Shown: positions 24,056 to 32,295 of the stretch, one piece after another | Position numbering within the stretch: the first letter of the stretch is position 1 | Layout of the letters: every line of letters begins with the position of its first letter | NCBI GenBank assembly: GCA_018725565.1 | Contig: QLUR01000026.1 | Coordinates: 1 to 39,843, forward strand | Length of the DNA: 39,843 nucleotides | Origin: Bacillota bacterium | GTDB taxonomy: Bacteria > Bacillota > Dethiobacteria > Dethiobacterales > Dethiobacteraceae | Direction: 5' to 3' | Program-made: the position numbers and the translations under genes | The notes under the pieces: generated by a model | Seen by the model: the letters and a program-made list of their open reading frames with translations, nothing else | What the model was told of the DNA's origin: nothing | Database searches by the model: none

Positions 24056-25224
24056 CAGAGATTTACGCGGACCATGCCGCGACAACTTTCCCGCGTCCGC
24101 CGGAGGTGGTCGCCGCAATCTCAGATTACCTCCTGCAAATAGGTTGTAACCCCGGTCGCGGCGGCTACAGACGTTCATTGGAGGCGGCGCGGCTGGTGTA
24201 TGAGGCCCGCCTGTTCCTGGCGGCTTTGTTTAATGTGCCCCGCCCGGAACAGGTCATCTTTACACCCAGCGTTACTTATGCGCTGAACTTGCTGCTCAAA
24301 GGGCTGCTTCGCGCCGGCGACCATGTTTTGATTTCCTCGATGGAACACAATGCCGTTGTTCGTCCTCTTGCCAGGCTGACCGGCGAACGTGGAATCAACG
24401 TGGAGATACTGGCCTGCCGGCAGGATGGCACGCTGGACCCGTTGCAGGTAAAAAGGGCCCTGCGCAGTAATACCCGCCTGGTTGCCCTGACACATGCCTC
24501 CAATGTGACAGGAACAATCCTGCCGGTCTGTGAAGTAGGAGAATTACTGGCAGGCAGCGGTGTCTTGTACGCAATTGATGCGGCGCAGACCGCCGGCAGT
24601 GAACGACTGGATTTTATGGCGTTAAACTGTGACTACCTGGCATTTACAGGGCATAAAGGACTGCTCGGGCCACCCGGCATCGGCGGTCTTGTCTTGAGTG
24701 AACGAGCCGCTGAACTGACTTTGCCGCTGGTCGAGGGTGGCACCGGCAGCCGTTCGGAAGAAGAGGAACAGCCTTCTTTTCTGCCAGATAAATTCGAAAG
24801 CGGGACGCAGAACATCCCGGGAATTGCCGGCTTGGCCGCTGGTATCCGTCTTGTGGCCAGCAGTGGCGAAATAAGCATTGCCCGGCAAAAGCAAGAGTTA
24901 ACTGGTGCATTTCTAGAAGGGCTGGCAGCTTTACCCGGCGTTATCGTTTATGGGACAGGCGACCCTCAAAAAATGACAGCTGTTGTTTCACTTAATATCG
25001 CGGGTGTTGATAGCGGCGACCTCAGCTTTATCCTTGAGCAATGTTTCAGCATTATGACACGTTCCGGCCTGCATTGCGCTCCGCTGGCTCATCGCACCAT
25101 CGGTACTTTCCCGCAAGGCACGCTGCGCTTTTCCTTTGGTTTCGGCAACACCCTGGCGGATGTCCGCCACATTCTCGGCGCGCTGCGGGAAATCATCCGG
25201 GAGAAACAGCAAATTCCGGAATAA
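24052..25224 (+). CDS. Cysteine desulfurase-like class V aminotransferase
   Basis: A PLP enzyme of 390 residues. The PLP aspartate is D176 in AIDAAQT, the PLP lysine K202 in TGHKGLLGPPGIGG, and the active-site cysteine C342 in TRSGLHCAPLAH. This matches the EF2568-like branch (TIGR01977), which is often linked to selenium and molybdenum-hydroxylase genes instead of general Fe-S assembly. It would release S or Se from (seleno)cysteine for the TusA and DUF3343 carriers encoded opposite. The TTG start overlaps the LysR stop and follows AAGGAGG. Confidence 0.9.
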   Translation: MTEIYADHAATTFPRPPEVVAAISDYLLQIGCNPGRGGYRRSLEAARLVYEARLFLAALFNVPRPEQVIFTPSVTYALNLLLKGLLRAGDHVLISSMEHNAVVRPLARLTGERGINVEILACRQDGTLDPLQVKRALRSNTRLVALTHASNVTGTILPVCEVGELLAGSGVLYAIDAAQTAGSERLDFMALNCDYLAFTGHKGLLGPPGIGGLVLSERAAELTLPLVEGGTGSRSEEEEQPSFLPDKFESGTQNIPGIAGLAAGIRLVASSGEISIARQKQELTGAFLEGLAALPGVIVYGTGDPQKMTAVVSLNIAGVDSGDLSFILEQCFSIMTRSGLHCAPLAHRTIGTFPQGTLRFSFGFGNTLADVRHILGALREIIREKQQIPE

Positions 25225-25239
25225 GGAGAGAAGATTATC

Positions 25240-26346
25240 TTGACAGAGTTGCTCTTTATCCTTGGCCTGTTATTTTTAATTGCCGGCGCGGAAATTCTGG
25301 TCAGAGGCGCCTCCAGGCTGGCTGTTGCCGCAGGCATCTCGCCTTTGATTATCGGCCTTACTGTTGTGGCTTACGGGACAAGCTCTCCTGAGCTGGCGGT
25401 CAGCGTGATGTCGGCTGTGTCCGGCCAGGCCGACATAGCGCTTGGCAATGTGATCGGCAGCAACATTTTTAACGTTCTTTTTATCCTTGGAGTTTCCGCA
25501 CTGATAGTTCCGCTTATTGTCAGTCAGCAACTGGTGAGGCTTGATGTGCCGCTGATGATCGCCGTCTCAGTTCTGCTGCTGCTTATTGGTCTGGACGGGA
25601 ATATCAGCCGGCCGGACGGCCTTCTGCTGCTGGCCGGCCTTGTTGCCTACACGTTTTTCCTGTTTTACCATAACAACCGGGAAAACAAAAAGGCTCAGAC
25701 TAACTGTACAAAACCGGCCAACAAAAAGAACATCACTTTAAAAGCATGGGCGACTGATATCTTTTTTATTGTCAGCGGCCTGGGCTTGCTGATACTTGGT
25801 TCACAGTGGCTGATAGACGGCGCGACTGTCTTTGCCTCGCGGCTTGGTATCAGCGAACTGATTATCGGCCTGACGATTGTGGCGGCGGGGACCTCCCTTC
25901 CGGAAGTTGCCACCTCGGTTATTGCCAGTATCCGCGGGGAGCGGGATATTGCCGTCGGCAACGTGGTCGGCAGCAATATCTTTAATATACTGGCGGTCCT
26001 GGGCCTGTCCGGACTGCTATCCCCGAACGGGATCAATGTTGCGCCCGCCGTGCTAGGCTTTGACCTTCCAATCATGATTGCCGTGGCCGTAGCCTGTCTA
26101 CCGGTATTTTTTACCGGCCACCTCATCGCCCGCTGGGAGGGTTTGTTGTTTCTGGGCTACTACGCAGCCTACATTCTTTATCTTTTCCTCTACTCCAGCG
26201 CACACAGCGCCTTGCCGCTGTTTAGCAGCGTGATGTTATTGTATGTGATTCCCTTAACTGTGCTGACCCTCGTGCTTGTAGTCATCCGAACCGTACGCAA
26301 CCGCAGCCGGAACAATCGCCCGGCGTCGGGAGGGAAGGTATCATAG
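25240..26346 (+). CDS. Calcium/sodium antiporter (CaCA family)
   Basis: An inner-membrane cation exchanger of 368 residues with the two inverted alpha repeats: GTSSPELAVSVMSA...GNVIGSNIFN and GTSLPEVATSVIAS...GNVVGSNIFN. The acidic and asparagine residues of each repeat bind the cations. A hydrophilic loop (about 140-160) separates the halves. A C-terminal helix with a basic tail extends the family core by about 30 residues. TTG 25240 follows GGAGAGAAG, 15 bp after the desulfurase gene, so it may share the transcript without a functional link. Confidence 0.93.
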   Translation: MTELLFILGLLFLIAGAEILVRGASRLAVAAGISPLIIGLTVVAYGTSSPELAVSVMSAVSGQADIALGNVIGSNIFNVLFILGVSALIVPLIVSQQLVRLDVPLMIAVSVLLLLIGLDGNISRPDGLLLLAGLVAYTFFLFYHNNRENKKAQTNCTKPANKKNITLKAWATDIFFIVSGLGLLILGSQWLIDGATVFASRLGISELIIGLTIVAAGTSLPEVATSVIASIRGERDIAVGNVVGSNIFNILAVLGLSGLLSPNGINVAPAVLGFDLPIMIAVAVACLPVFFTGHLIARWEGLLFLGYYAAYILYLFLYSSAHSALPLFSSVMLLYVIPLTVLTLVLVVIRTVRNRSRNNRPASGGKVS

Positions 26347-26396
26347 CGGATGAATAGCAAGAATGACCCGAATCATCGCGGTAGATTATGCTCTTT

Positions 26397-27263
26397 TTAA
26401 ATATCCCGGCGTTTAAAGGTGCGGACGGCGACTGCCAGCAGGATCACTATATAAACAAAAGTATAAACCAACATCCAGTCGCTGGGGGTAGACTGGCTGC
26501 CAAAAGGCCCAAGAATCATCTGAGGATTAAAGAAAGGAGCGTCCTGTCCGCTGCCGATAGGCAGCCGGTGGACTACCGTCGCCACCAGCATGCGGTAGAC
26601 GGCGTCGGCCGGCAGGATAAAACTGGTAATCACGCCGCTATAGACGGCGGCGGTGCTTCCCATCAGGACGCCGATCTGTTCCATCATGCCGCCCGCCACG
26701 GCCAAGGCGTAGAGACCAAAGGCGAGAACGCCGTTGCCTAAGGTGGGAAGCCTGGTGGTCCCCAGCATAGTAATGGATAAGAGGACCAGAGGTTTTAGGA
26801 TAAAAAGACCGAGAGCCGGTGCCAGCCCAGGGAGGACCAGGCCCGTTTGCCAGTAAATCAAGCCGGCCAAAGCCAGGAAAAAGAGGGCGGCATAGGTGAC
26901 CAGCATGGCCGCCAAGCCAAGGTATTTGCCAAGAAGCAGGTCACGGCGTGTAAGGGGCCGGGCCGCTAGGGGATAAAGGGTACCGTTCTCGATTTCCCCC
27001 GCGATACTCCCCACGGCAGCCAAGATGGCCAGGCCGGCTACCAGAAAACCGGCCAGGTAGATCCCCATGCTAAATAGGGTGATGGCCTCCATCATTTCAA
27101 AGAAATCGGCGGCGGCGGGGTCGCTGCTGTGCGCTATGTCCCCCACAATAAAGTGCAGTCCTGTACCATAGAGGATGAGGAAGGCCAAGGTGAGAAGGCC
27201 GGCCACCAGAACGACTTTCTTGCGCCAAGCCTCCCGGAAGGTAAAGAGAGCCATCAGCCACAT
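26397..27263 (-). CDS. ABC-2 type transporter permease
   Basis: A membrane subunit of 288 residues with six hydrophobic segments and an N-terminal FREAWRKKV stretch typical of ABC-2 permeases. EIENGTLYPLAARPLTRRDLL marks the usual cytoplasmic loop. Its ATG overlaps the ATPase gene by 10 bp. It is the last gene of an ECF sigma / anti-sigma / ABC operon, so export of, or defence against, an envelope-active compound is a fair guess. The substrate is unknown. Confidence 0.9.
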   Translation of the reverse strand: MWLMALFTFREAWRKKVVLVAGLLTLAFLILYGTGLHFIVGDIAHSSDPAAADFFEMMEAITLFSMGIYLAGFLVAGLAILAAVGSIAGEIENGTLYPLAARPLTRRDLLLGKYLGLAAMLVTYAALFFLALAGLIYWQTGLVLPGLAPALGLFILKPLVLLSITMLGTTRLPTLGNGVLAFGLYALAVAGGMMEQIGVLMGSTAAVYSGVITSFILPADAVYRMLVATVVHRLPIGSGQDAPFFNPQMILGPFGSQSTPSDWMLVYTFVYIVILLAVAVRTFKRRDI

Positions 27264-28171
27264 ACCGATTCACCCTCCTTTACTAGGTGGACGAAGATAT
27301 CTTCCAGGGAATTGTGGCCGGGAGTCACTTCATAGATGCGGCAGCCTCCGGCCACCAGCCTGGCCACCAGAGCGGCGATTTCCTTGCGGCCGTTTAAAGC
27401 CAGGGTGAGCCGGTCACCTTCCAGTTGCAGATCGGGGTCACGCCGGCGCAGTTCCGCAGCCAGTTCTCCGGTCAGGCCGTCCAGCCTGATGGCGACTGTC
27501 GCCGGCCCGGCTTGCAGTTCCTCCGGCCGGCCGTCGGCTACCACCGTACCGCGGGTGATGATGGCCACGCGGTCGCAGACCTGCTCCACCTCGCTTAACA
27601 GATGGCTGTTTAAAAAGATGGTCTTGCCGGCCGCCTTGAGTGTCAGGAGAATCTCCCGCACCTGGCGCCGGCCCAAGGGATCCAGAGCCGAGGTGGGCTC
27701 GTCCAGGAAGACCACCCGTGGGTCGCCTACTAAGGCGGCGGCTAGGCCCAAGCGCTGCTGCATCCCTTTGCTGTAATTGGCCACAGGTTTTTGGCCCTCC
27801 CCGGCCAGCCCCACCAGTTCCAGGACTTCATGTGCGCGCCGTTTGACGGTCCTGCCGTCCAAACCCGCCAGGCGGGCGTGAAAGGCCACGAGTTCTTCTC
27901 CCTTAAGCCAGCCGTGCAGGCGGAAGTTCTCCGGTAAAAACCCAACCTGGCGGCGGCCTCTGATGTCCTGGGGGGCGTAGCCGGCCACCTTAGTCTCTCC
28001 GGCCGTGGGATACACCAATCCCAGCAGTATCTTCACCAAGGTGCTTTTGCCGGCGCCGTTAGGGCCGAGGAAGCCGAAGATCTGCCCCTCCTCCACGGAG
28101 AGGCAGATGTCCCGGCAGGCAGCCTGCCGGCCGTACACTTTGGTCAGATTACGGACTTCTATAATGGCCAC
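27254..28171 (-). CDS. ABC transporter ATP-binding protein
   Basis: A 305-residue ATPase with Walker A GPNGAGKST, signature YSKGMQQRLGLAAALVGDP, Walker B VVFLDEPTSALDP and the H-loop LNSHLLSEVEQ. The C-terminal 80 residues form the extra domain seen in CcmA/NatA-type exporters. The GTG start shares a base with the anti-sigma stop (TAGTG), and the gene overlaps the permease, so all three are translated together. Confidence 0.95.
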   Translation of the reverse strand: MAIIEVRNLTKVYGRQAACRDICLSVEEGQIFGFLGPNGAGKSTLVKILLGLVYPTAGETKVAGYAPQDIRGRRQVGFLPENFRLHGWLKGEELVAFHARLAGLDGRTVKRRAHEVLELVGLAGEGQKPVANYSKGMQQRLGLAAALVGDPRVVFLDEPTSALDPLGRRQVREILLTLKAAGKTIFLNSHLLSEVEQVCDRVAIITRGTVVADGRPEELQAGPATVAIRLDGLTGELAAELRRRDPDLQLEGDRLTLALNGRKEIAALVARLVAGGCRIYEVTPGHNSLEDIFVHLVKEGESVCG

Positions 28172-29328
28172 TACCTGACCTCCGCCGCTGCCAGCAAGGC
28201 TTCTTCCAGGGGCAGGCCGCTGATGGCCCGCCAGCTGTCGCCTTGGCGCCAGGCCAGGATTACGTCGCCTCTGTCGTCTGCACCGTCAATGAAGTAGACA
28301 CCCTGGTTGCCGTTGACCATGGTTTCCCCTGCCAGCAAATACCTTCGACCCACAATCTCCGGGATGGGCAGGGTATGCCGCCAGTCTTCAATGGCCGCCA
28401 GTTGCCGGCGGAAATTTTCAGGCAGGAAAGGCAGCCTTATCAGGGCCAGACGCAGGGAGGCCAGATCAACGTCCTGGGGAACCTCAATAGTCAGGTCGCG
28501 GGCGGCGTAAAGGGCGAAACCTTGGTCTGCTTGGCCGTATTGAGCCCGGACCAAGGGTGGAATGTTAAAGGTGATGGACTGGCCCGCCAGGGCTGGCGGC
28601 AACAGCACATTGCTGTGTGTTCTCAGGTAACTGTTGAGGTTTTCCACATCGGGAGTAAAGGTAATGGTCGGCGGCTGCTCAATGATTATCTCCGTCCTGT
28701 CCCGCCCGGCCAGGGTGGCGGGCAGGTTAAGGTTCAGCCCGCTTAATTCCTCCACTTGGGCGGGGTCGGCTTCCGCTATCCATGCGGTATCGGCCGGATG
28801 CTCGACCCTTACCCGGCCGAAATTGCGGATATCCACTTCGCCCGCCGGACCGTCAATACCCTCAAAGCCATCAAGTAGTTCAGCCAGTTGGGCCATGTCT
28901 TCAGGAGTGATTTCGACCACCTGGATCCTTTCCATACGGAAGATGTTCAGAAACTGGGCGGCCAGACTGCGGCCCGGCGCCCAGCTTAAGAAGAGAGCCA
29001 GGGCCAGGACGGAGGCGGCCGCGCCGGCAAACCATTTGTAACGCTGGAACATGTTGACGAACCTCCTTGTATTAGTTGTTTTAGTCAGGGGCTGACCGCT
29101 GCAGGGCAGATGAGGCCTGCGGGGCGCCCGCACCGGACGTTCCGTGGCCGCCGTTTCACGCCGGTAAGGCGCTAAAGCGGCGGTCGTGCTGCCGGCAAGT
29201 ATTTCCAGGCTATGCAGCCGTTCCCGGCAGACAGCACAGCCCGCCAGGTGGCCCGCCACCCGGACCGACGTATCCATATCCAATTCACCGTCAAGATAGG
29301 TTTGAAGAAGGCCCTCTTCGGGACACAC
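28171..29328 (-). CDS. Anti-sigma factor with zinc-finger and extracytoplasmic sensor domain
   Basis: A 385-residue single-pass membrane protein. The cytoplasmic zf-HC2 domain has CPEEGLLQTYLDGELD and the HLAGCAVC metal motif. A Pro/Arg-rich linker leads to a membrane helix (about 99-117) and a large outer domain of 260 residues of no recognised family. It should bind the sigma factor encoded just upstream until a signal releases it. GTG 29328 is chosen for AAGGGAG 8 bases upstream, and a longer frame to 29367 also exists. The gene overlaps the sigma gene by 38 bp. Confidence 0.85.
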   Translation of the reverse strand: MCPEEGLLQTYLDGELDMDTSVRVAGHLAGCAVCRERLHSLEILAGSTTAALAPYRRETAATERPVRAPRRPHLPCSGQPLTKTTNTRRFVNMFQRYKWFAGAAASVLALALFLSWAPGRSLAAQFLNIFRMERIQVVEITPEDMAQLAELLDGFEGIDGPAGEVDIRNFGRVRVEHPADTAWIAEADPAQVEELSGLNLNLPATLAGRDRTEIIIEQPPTITFTPDVENLNSYLRTHSNVLLPPALAGQSITFNIPPLVRAQYGQADQGFALYAARDLTIEVPQDVDLASLRLALIRLPFLPENFRRQLAAIEDWRHTLPIPEIVGRRYLLAGETMVNGNQGVYFIDGADDRGDVILAWRQGDSWRAISGLPLEEALLAAAEVR

Positions 29329-29833
29329 GGTCGCCACTCCCTTCTGATTCGTTGTACAAACCGGCAAAATGCCGGCGCGCCCGGGCCAGGATAGTGCCCA
29401 CCGAATGCTTATCTACCGCGATGACTGATGCAATCTCGGCATAACTATGGCCGTCATTTTTTAACAGCAGGCAGACGCGGTCCCGGGGGGGCATTTTTGC
29501 CAGACATTGGTGGACCAGCCGCGCCTCCTGACTGCGGATGACCGCTTCCTCAAGGGGAATGACACCGGCCTCCTCCCGGCATTGACCCTCCTCGCGGCAA
29601 CGGCGCCGTTCTTCGCCGCGCAGGTGGTTGTAGGCCAGATTGGCGGCCACCCGCAACAGCCAACCGCCCAAGTTGTTTTTTTCACGTGGCGGCCGGTGGT
29701 GCAGCTTGAGGAAGACTTCCTGGGTAAGGTCTTCGGCCGCCGCCCGCTCTCCGAGAAGGTAGTAAAGCCGCCGGTATACTTGGGTATAGTAGCTTTGAAA
29801 CAAGGCCTCGAATTCAGCCGGCGTGATGGCCAT
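29291..29833 (-). CDS. ECF RNA polymerase sigma factor
   Basis: A 180-residue ECF sigma factor. Region 2 (about 8-75) has the RAAAEDLTQEVFLKLH core motif and a WLLRVAANLAYNHLR segment. Region 4 (about 110-165) has MPPRDRVCLLLKNDGHSYAEI with a helix-turn-helix. It heads the operon sigma / anti-sigma / ABC ATPase / permease, which suggests it responds to envelope stress or a toxic compound and switches on the exporter. The ATG has its AAGGGAGG site unusually close. An IS630 remnant lies only 63 bp upstream, so its native promoter region may be shortened. Confidence 0.92.
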   Translation of the reverse strand: MAITPAEFEALFQSYYTQVYRRLYYLLGERAAAEDLTQEVFLKLHHRPPREKNNLGGWLLRVAANLAYNHLRGEERRRCREEGQCREEAGVIPLEEAVIRSQEARLVHQCLAKMPPRDRVCLLLKNDGHSYAEIASVIAVDKHSVGTILARARRHFAGLYNESEGSGDRVSRRGPSSNLS

Positions 29834-29895
29834 CCCTCCCTTGCAGCCCCCGCTATAACTATAACACCGGCAAAGGGGATTTTGTGACAGTCCCT

Positions 29896-29998
29896 GAATT
29901 CTTTTTTTAAAAGGCGGTTTACCGCCTCACGGGAGATGCTGTCAATATATTGCAGTTCAACTGCTTTGCAGCCAAGAGCCGCAGGGACCACCTGGTCC
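29896..29998 (-). pseudogene. IS630-family transposase remnant
   Basis: The minus strand encodes WSLRLLAA and, after a one-base frameshift, KAVELQYIDSISREAVNRLL. This corresponds to the conserved DNA-binding part of IS630 transposases just before the ELKPW segment. Both ends of the gene are missing. A small GGCGGT/ACCGCC hairpin here is part of the remnant. Confidence 0.65.
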
Positions 29999-30279
29999 TC
30001 TCTTCCGACACCGGGAAAGATAGCGATGGCGTCGGAACTTTCGCCTGTGCAGTGCCTGGTATTTCAGATTTTTATAAAAAATCAAAGGCATTTTTGGGGT
30101 GGGATGAAAAAGGAAAAGCCTGCTACTCGTTGAATCTATGAACAATACCAAAACTTAACTTGGAATAAACGAAGGTAGGCCATACTACCAAAACTCCTGA
30201 TGTTGTGAAATTAAATCCTGATTTGGACATAGAAGTACCGCTAGTTTCACTATAGAATCGGAGCTGCTGACCGGGAAAG
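29999..30279. other. Gene-poor stretch before the metallophosphoesterase gene
   Basis: No convincing gene. A short open stretch on the plus strand (about 30,168-30,255, with HTTKTPDVVKLNPDLDIEVP) has no start or site and may be a worn gene fragment. No clear promoter was found for the next gene. Confidence 0.3.
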
Positions 30280-31131
30280 ATGCAAAGGAATAGCAAATTG
30301 CTCATGTTTATTGCTGTGTTTTTGCTTATGGCGATTCTCGCCGGATGGATTGTTTGGGAGACCGTCGCTCTCTCCGTAGAGTACGTGGATGTACCCATCG
30401 AAGGGTTGCCGCCTGAGTTCGATGGTTTTCGTATCGCCCAGGTAAGCGACCTGCACGGGATGCGGTTCGACCCGGCGGGACGGGAAGCGCAGGCGATAAT
30501 CGAGGCCGGGGTAGACCTGATTGTCGTCACCGGCGACCACGTACACCGCAACAGTATAGAGGGAATAAAACGGGTTCTTCCGTTTATGCAGGCGCTGCTT
30601 GAAATCGCCCCGGTCTACGCAGTCAGCGGTAACCACGACCACTGGACGGACTGGCCGTACATCGCCAGGCGGCTGCGGGAAGCCGGGGTGAGGGTCCTGG
30701 AAAACAGCCATGTCCGAATCGACCGGGGAGCCGGGGAGATCATCCTGGCGGGCGTGAGCGACCCCTATACGGGACACGGCAATCTGACTCAGGCTCTGCC
30801 GGCGCAAGCCGATACGGTGATCGTGCTGTTGGCTCATGCTCCTACCTGGTTCGAACCCTGGAATGCCGCTACAGCGCCCGCGTCGCTTGACCGTGTTTCC
30901 CTGACCCTGGCCGGCCACACCCACGGCGGCCAAGTTAAGCTGCCCTTTCTGGGAGCGGTGACCACCGCCTCAGGACGCCTTTTCCCGCCTAGCCATGTAG
31001 AGGGGTTGTCCCGGGAGGGAGACAGCTGGCTTTACATAAATCGCGGGTTGGGACAAGGCTGGTTAGCGTTTCGCTTTCTATCCCGGCGTGAGGTTACTAT
31101 AATTACACTTAAAAGCCCATTCTCAGAGTAG
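30280..31131 (+). CDS. YkuE-like metallophosphoesterase, membrane-anchored
   Basis: A calcineurin-like phosphoesterase of 283 residues with an N-terminal membrane helix (about 8-27), so the catalytic domain probably faces outside. The metal motifs are all present: VSDLHGMRFD, VTGDHVHRNS, SGNHDHWTDW and LAGHTHGGQVKLP. Relatives act on lipid-linked phosphates or pyrophosphates. The ATG has only a modest GGGAAAG nearby. It is the last intact core-looking gene before the rearranged region. Confidence 0.9.
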   Translation: MQRNSKLLMFIAVFLLMAILAGWIVWETVALSVEYVDVPIEGLPPEFDGFRIAQVSDLHGMRFDPAGREAQAIIEAGVDLIVVTGDHVHRNSIEGIKRVLPFMQALLEIAPVYAVSGNHDHWTDWPYIARRLREAGVRVLENSHVRIDRGAGEIILAGVSDPYTGHGNLTQALPAQADTVIVLLAHAPTWFEPWNAATAPASLDRVSLTLAGHTHGGQVKLPFLGAVTTASGRLFPPSHVEGLSREGDSWLYINRGLGQGWLAFRFLSRREVTIITLKSPFSE

Positions 31132-31387
31132 ACCCCCATGCCCCCTCAACCTACCTCCGTTGGGGCCTGCAAAATACAGAAGAAGCCCTTTTTTGCCTAC
31201 GTTTGATCCAAGAAGGTCTCTATGCGAAAGTTGCCGGGCAATCTTGACTGAACCCGGCCACATTTGTATACTATCCACAACCGGTGTCGATACATTCTGT
31301 ACCGTACGCAACGATAGTAAGAACAATTGACCGGAGCAGGGGAAGGTGGCTTAATCGATGAACATTAAAAATAAGCCGAATCATCGG

Positions 31388-31427
31388 CTTTCCCCCGGCT
31401 GCGTCGTCAAATGCAGCCGGGGGAAAG
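31388..31427 (+). repeat. Perfect 15-bp hairpin at the start of the small partner gene
   Basis: CTTTCCCCCGGCTGC (31388-31402) pairs perfectly with 31413-31427 around a 10-base loop. The ATG of the 53-residue gene (31411-31413) lies at the loop edge, so the structure would hide it in mRNA. The preceding stretch (31,132-31,387) holds no recognised gene. Confidence 0.6.
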
Positions 31428-31572
31428 GCTGCAGAAGGCTTTTGAATTATCTGAATTTACCAGGCAGCTTTTTATTCACGGGTTGCACCGGAGATTTCCG
31501 TATCTGCCGGACGAAGAGTTCAGAAAACTGCTTTTGGAGAGACTTGATAAATGTCACAACCGGAACTACTGA
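31411..31572 (+). CDS. Small protein upstream of nucleotidyltransferase
   Basis: This 53-residue protein, opening MQPGERLQKAFELSEF and closing LLLERLDKCHNRNY, is too short for usual gene finding but has clear protein character. Similar short proteins precede MNT/AbiEii-like nucleotidyltransferases in many bacteria, where a toxin/antitoxin role is suspected. It overlaps the nucleotidyltransferase by 22 bp, supporting coupling. No ribosome site is visible ahead of the ATG, which sits at a hairpin. Since its partner is truncated, it may now be without function. Confidence 0.6.
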   Translation: MQPGERLQKAFELSEFTRQLFIHGLHRRFPYLPDEEFRKLLLERLDKCHNRNY

Positions 31573-31817
31573 AAATAGTTATTCAAGTACTTGTCCAGTC
31601 CGGAATTCGATATATGATCACCGGCTCAGTCGTTTCCAGCTTGCAGGGAGAACCGCGCTCCACCCACGACCTGGATATAGTTGTTGCCATTCACGGCCCG
31701 GACGTGAAAAAACTGCTTGCGGCATTTCCTCCGCCAGACTATTATTTGGATAAAGATAGCATTATCGCTGCGATTGACAGGGGAAGCATGTTCAATCTTA
31801 TAGATGTTCTTAGCTGA
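31551..31817 (+). pseudogene. Nucleotidyltransferase (MNT/AbiEii-like), truncated
   Basis: The 88 residues form the N-terminal half of a nucleotidyltransferase. YMITGSVVSSLQGEPRSTHD followed by LDIVV contains the GS motif and the DxD metal site. The family usually continues for about 100 more residues after FNLIDV. Here the frame ends within two codons, exactly where a 363-bp repeat of an unrelated secreted-protein gene begins (31,813). The gene is therefore broken by rearrangement, not by a point mutation. The third catalytic acid is lost, so activity is unlikely. Confidence 0.75.
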
Positions 31818-32175
31818 TTTAATTTTACTGGAGGACGAAGATCCCTCCAACGTCTGTCCGAATAACCGTAGCGCCCAGGGCTTCCGACACAAAACGCAGC
31901 GGAACCACCGTCCGGCCATGCACCGCCCTAGCCGGTACGTCCAGCACGACCGTCCTGGGAACGCCACCCTGCTGAGAGACACGCGCCGTTTTCTCGCCAA
32001 GGCGCAATTGTATCGTTACCGTTCCTTTAGTAACGGTAACTTCTTTTTTGGCCGAATCAAAGCGGACAACGGCGCCTAACTGTTCACCCAGGAAACGCAG
32101 CGGAACCAGTGTGCGGCCCTTCTCTATAAAAGGTACTGAAGACTCACCACGCAGGGCAGCGGCATAGGCTGCGGA
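31813..32175. repeat. Direct repeat, copy A (363 bp)
   Basis: Nearly identical to 36,876-37,238, in the same orientation and at a constant offset of 5,063 bp with no indels. The central part (about 31,960-32,100) appears identical. It encodes, on the minus strand, the C-terminal copper-amine-oxidase-N module of the RCC1-like protein. Confidence 0.9.
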
Positions 32176-32295
32176 CTGCGATTGTCCAATACCCATAGGC
32201 TGTACGGTATCCGTCCTCCAGAATGCACCTGTCCTTTCCTCTTGCTGATATGTACCGTAGTGAAGTGGGTAACCAGATAATGCAATGTGCCTTGC
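31825..32295 (-). pseudogene. 5'-truncated copper-amine-oxidase-N module gene
   Basis: The minus-strand frame encodes a complete copper amine oxidase N-terminal-like domain (GRTLVPLRFLGEQLGAVVRF and GRTVVPLRFVSEALGATVIR), the same as the C-terminus of the protein encoded at 36,888-38,591. Upstream the frame stays open to the VanZ stop, reading ALSGYPLHYGTYQQEERTG, but there is no signal peptide and no start with a ribosome site. An ATG at 32196 is the first ATG and has no site at the right distance. It is best read as the tail of a lost secreted protein. Confidence 0.7.

Noticed and set aside
26388-26741. Plus-strand frame opposite the ABC permease
   Set aside because: It is a shadow of the permease gene with low-complexity polar content and no ribosome site.
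29913-29926. GGCGGT/ACCGCC hairpin as a terminator
   Set aside because: It lies within codons of the IS630 remnant and has only a short T-run, so it is explained by the old coding sequence.
30123-30933. Two long minus-strand frames opposite the metallophosphoesterase
   Set aside because: The plus-strand gene has all catalytic motifs in order; the opposite frames have none.
31123-31326. Minus-strand frame of 67 codons after the metallophosphoesterase
   Set aside because: Parts such as VGKKGLLLYF look protein-like, but there is no start site, no family and no context; it may be a worn fragment.
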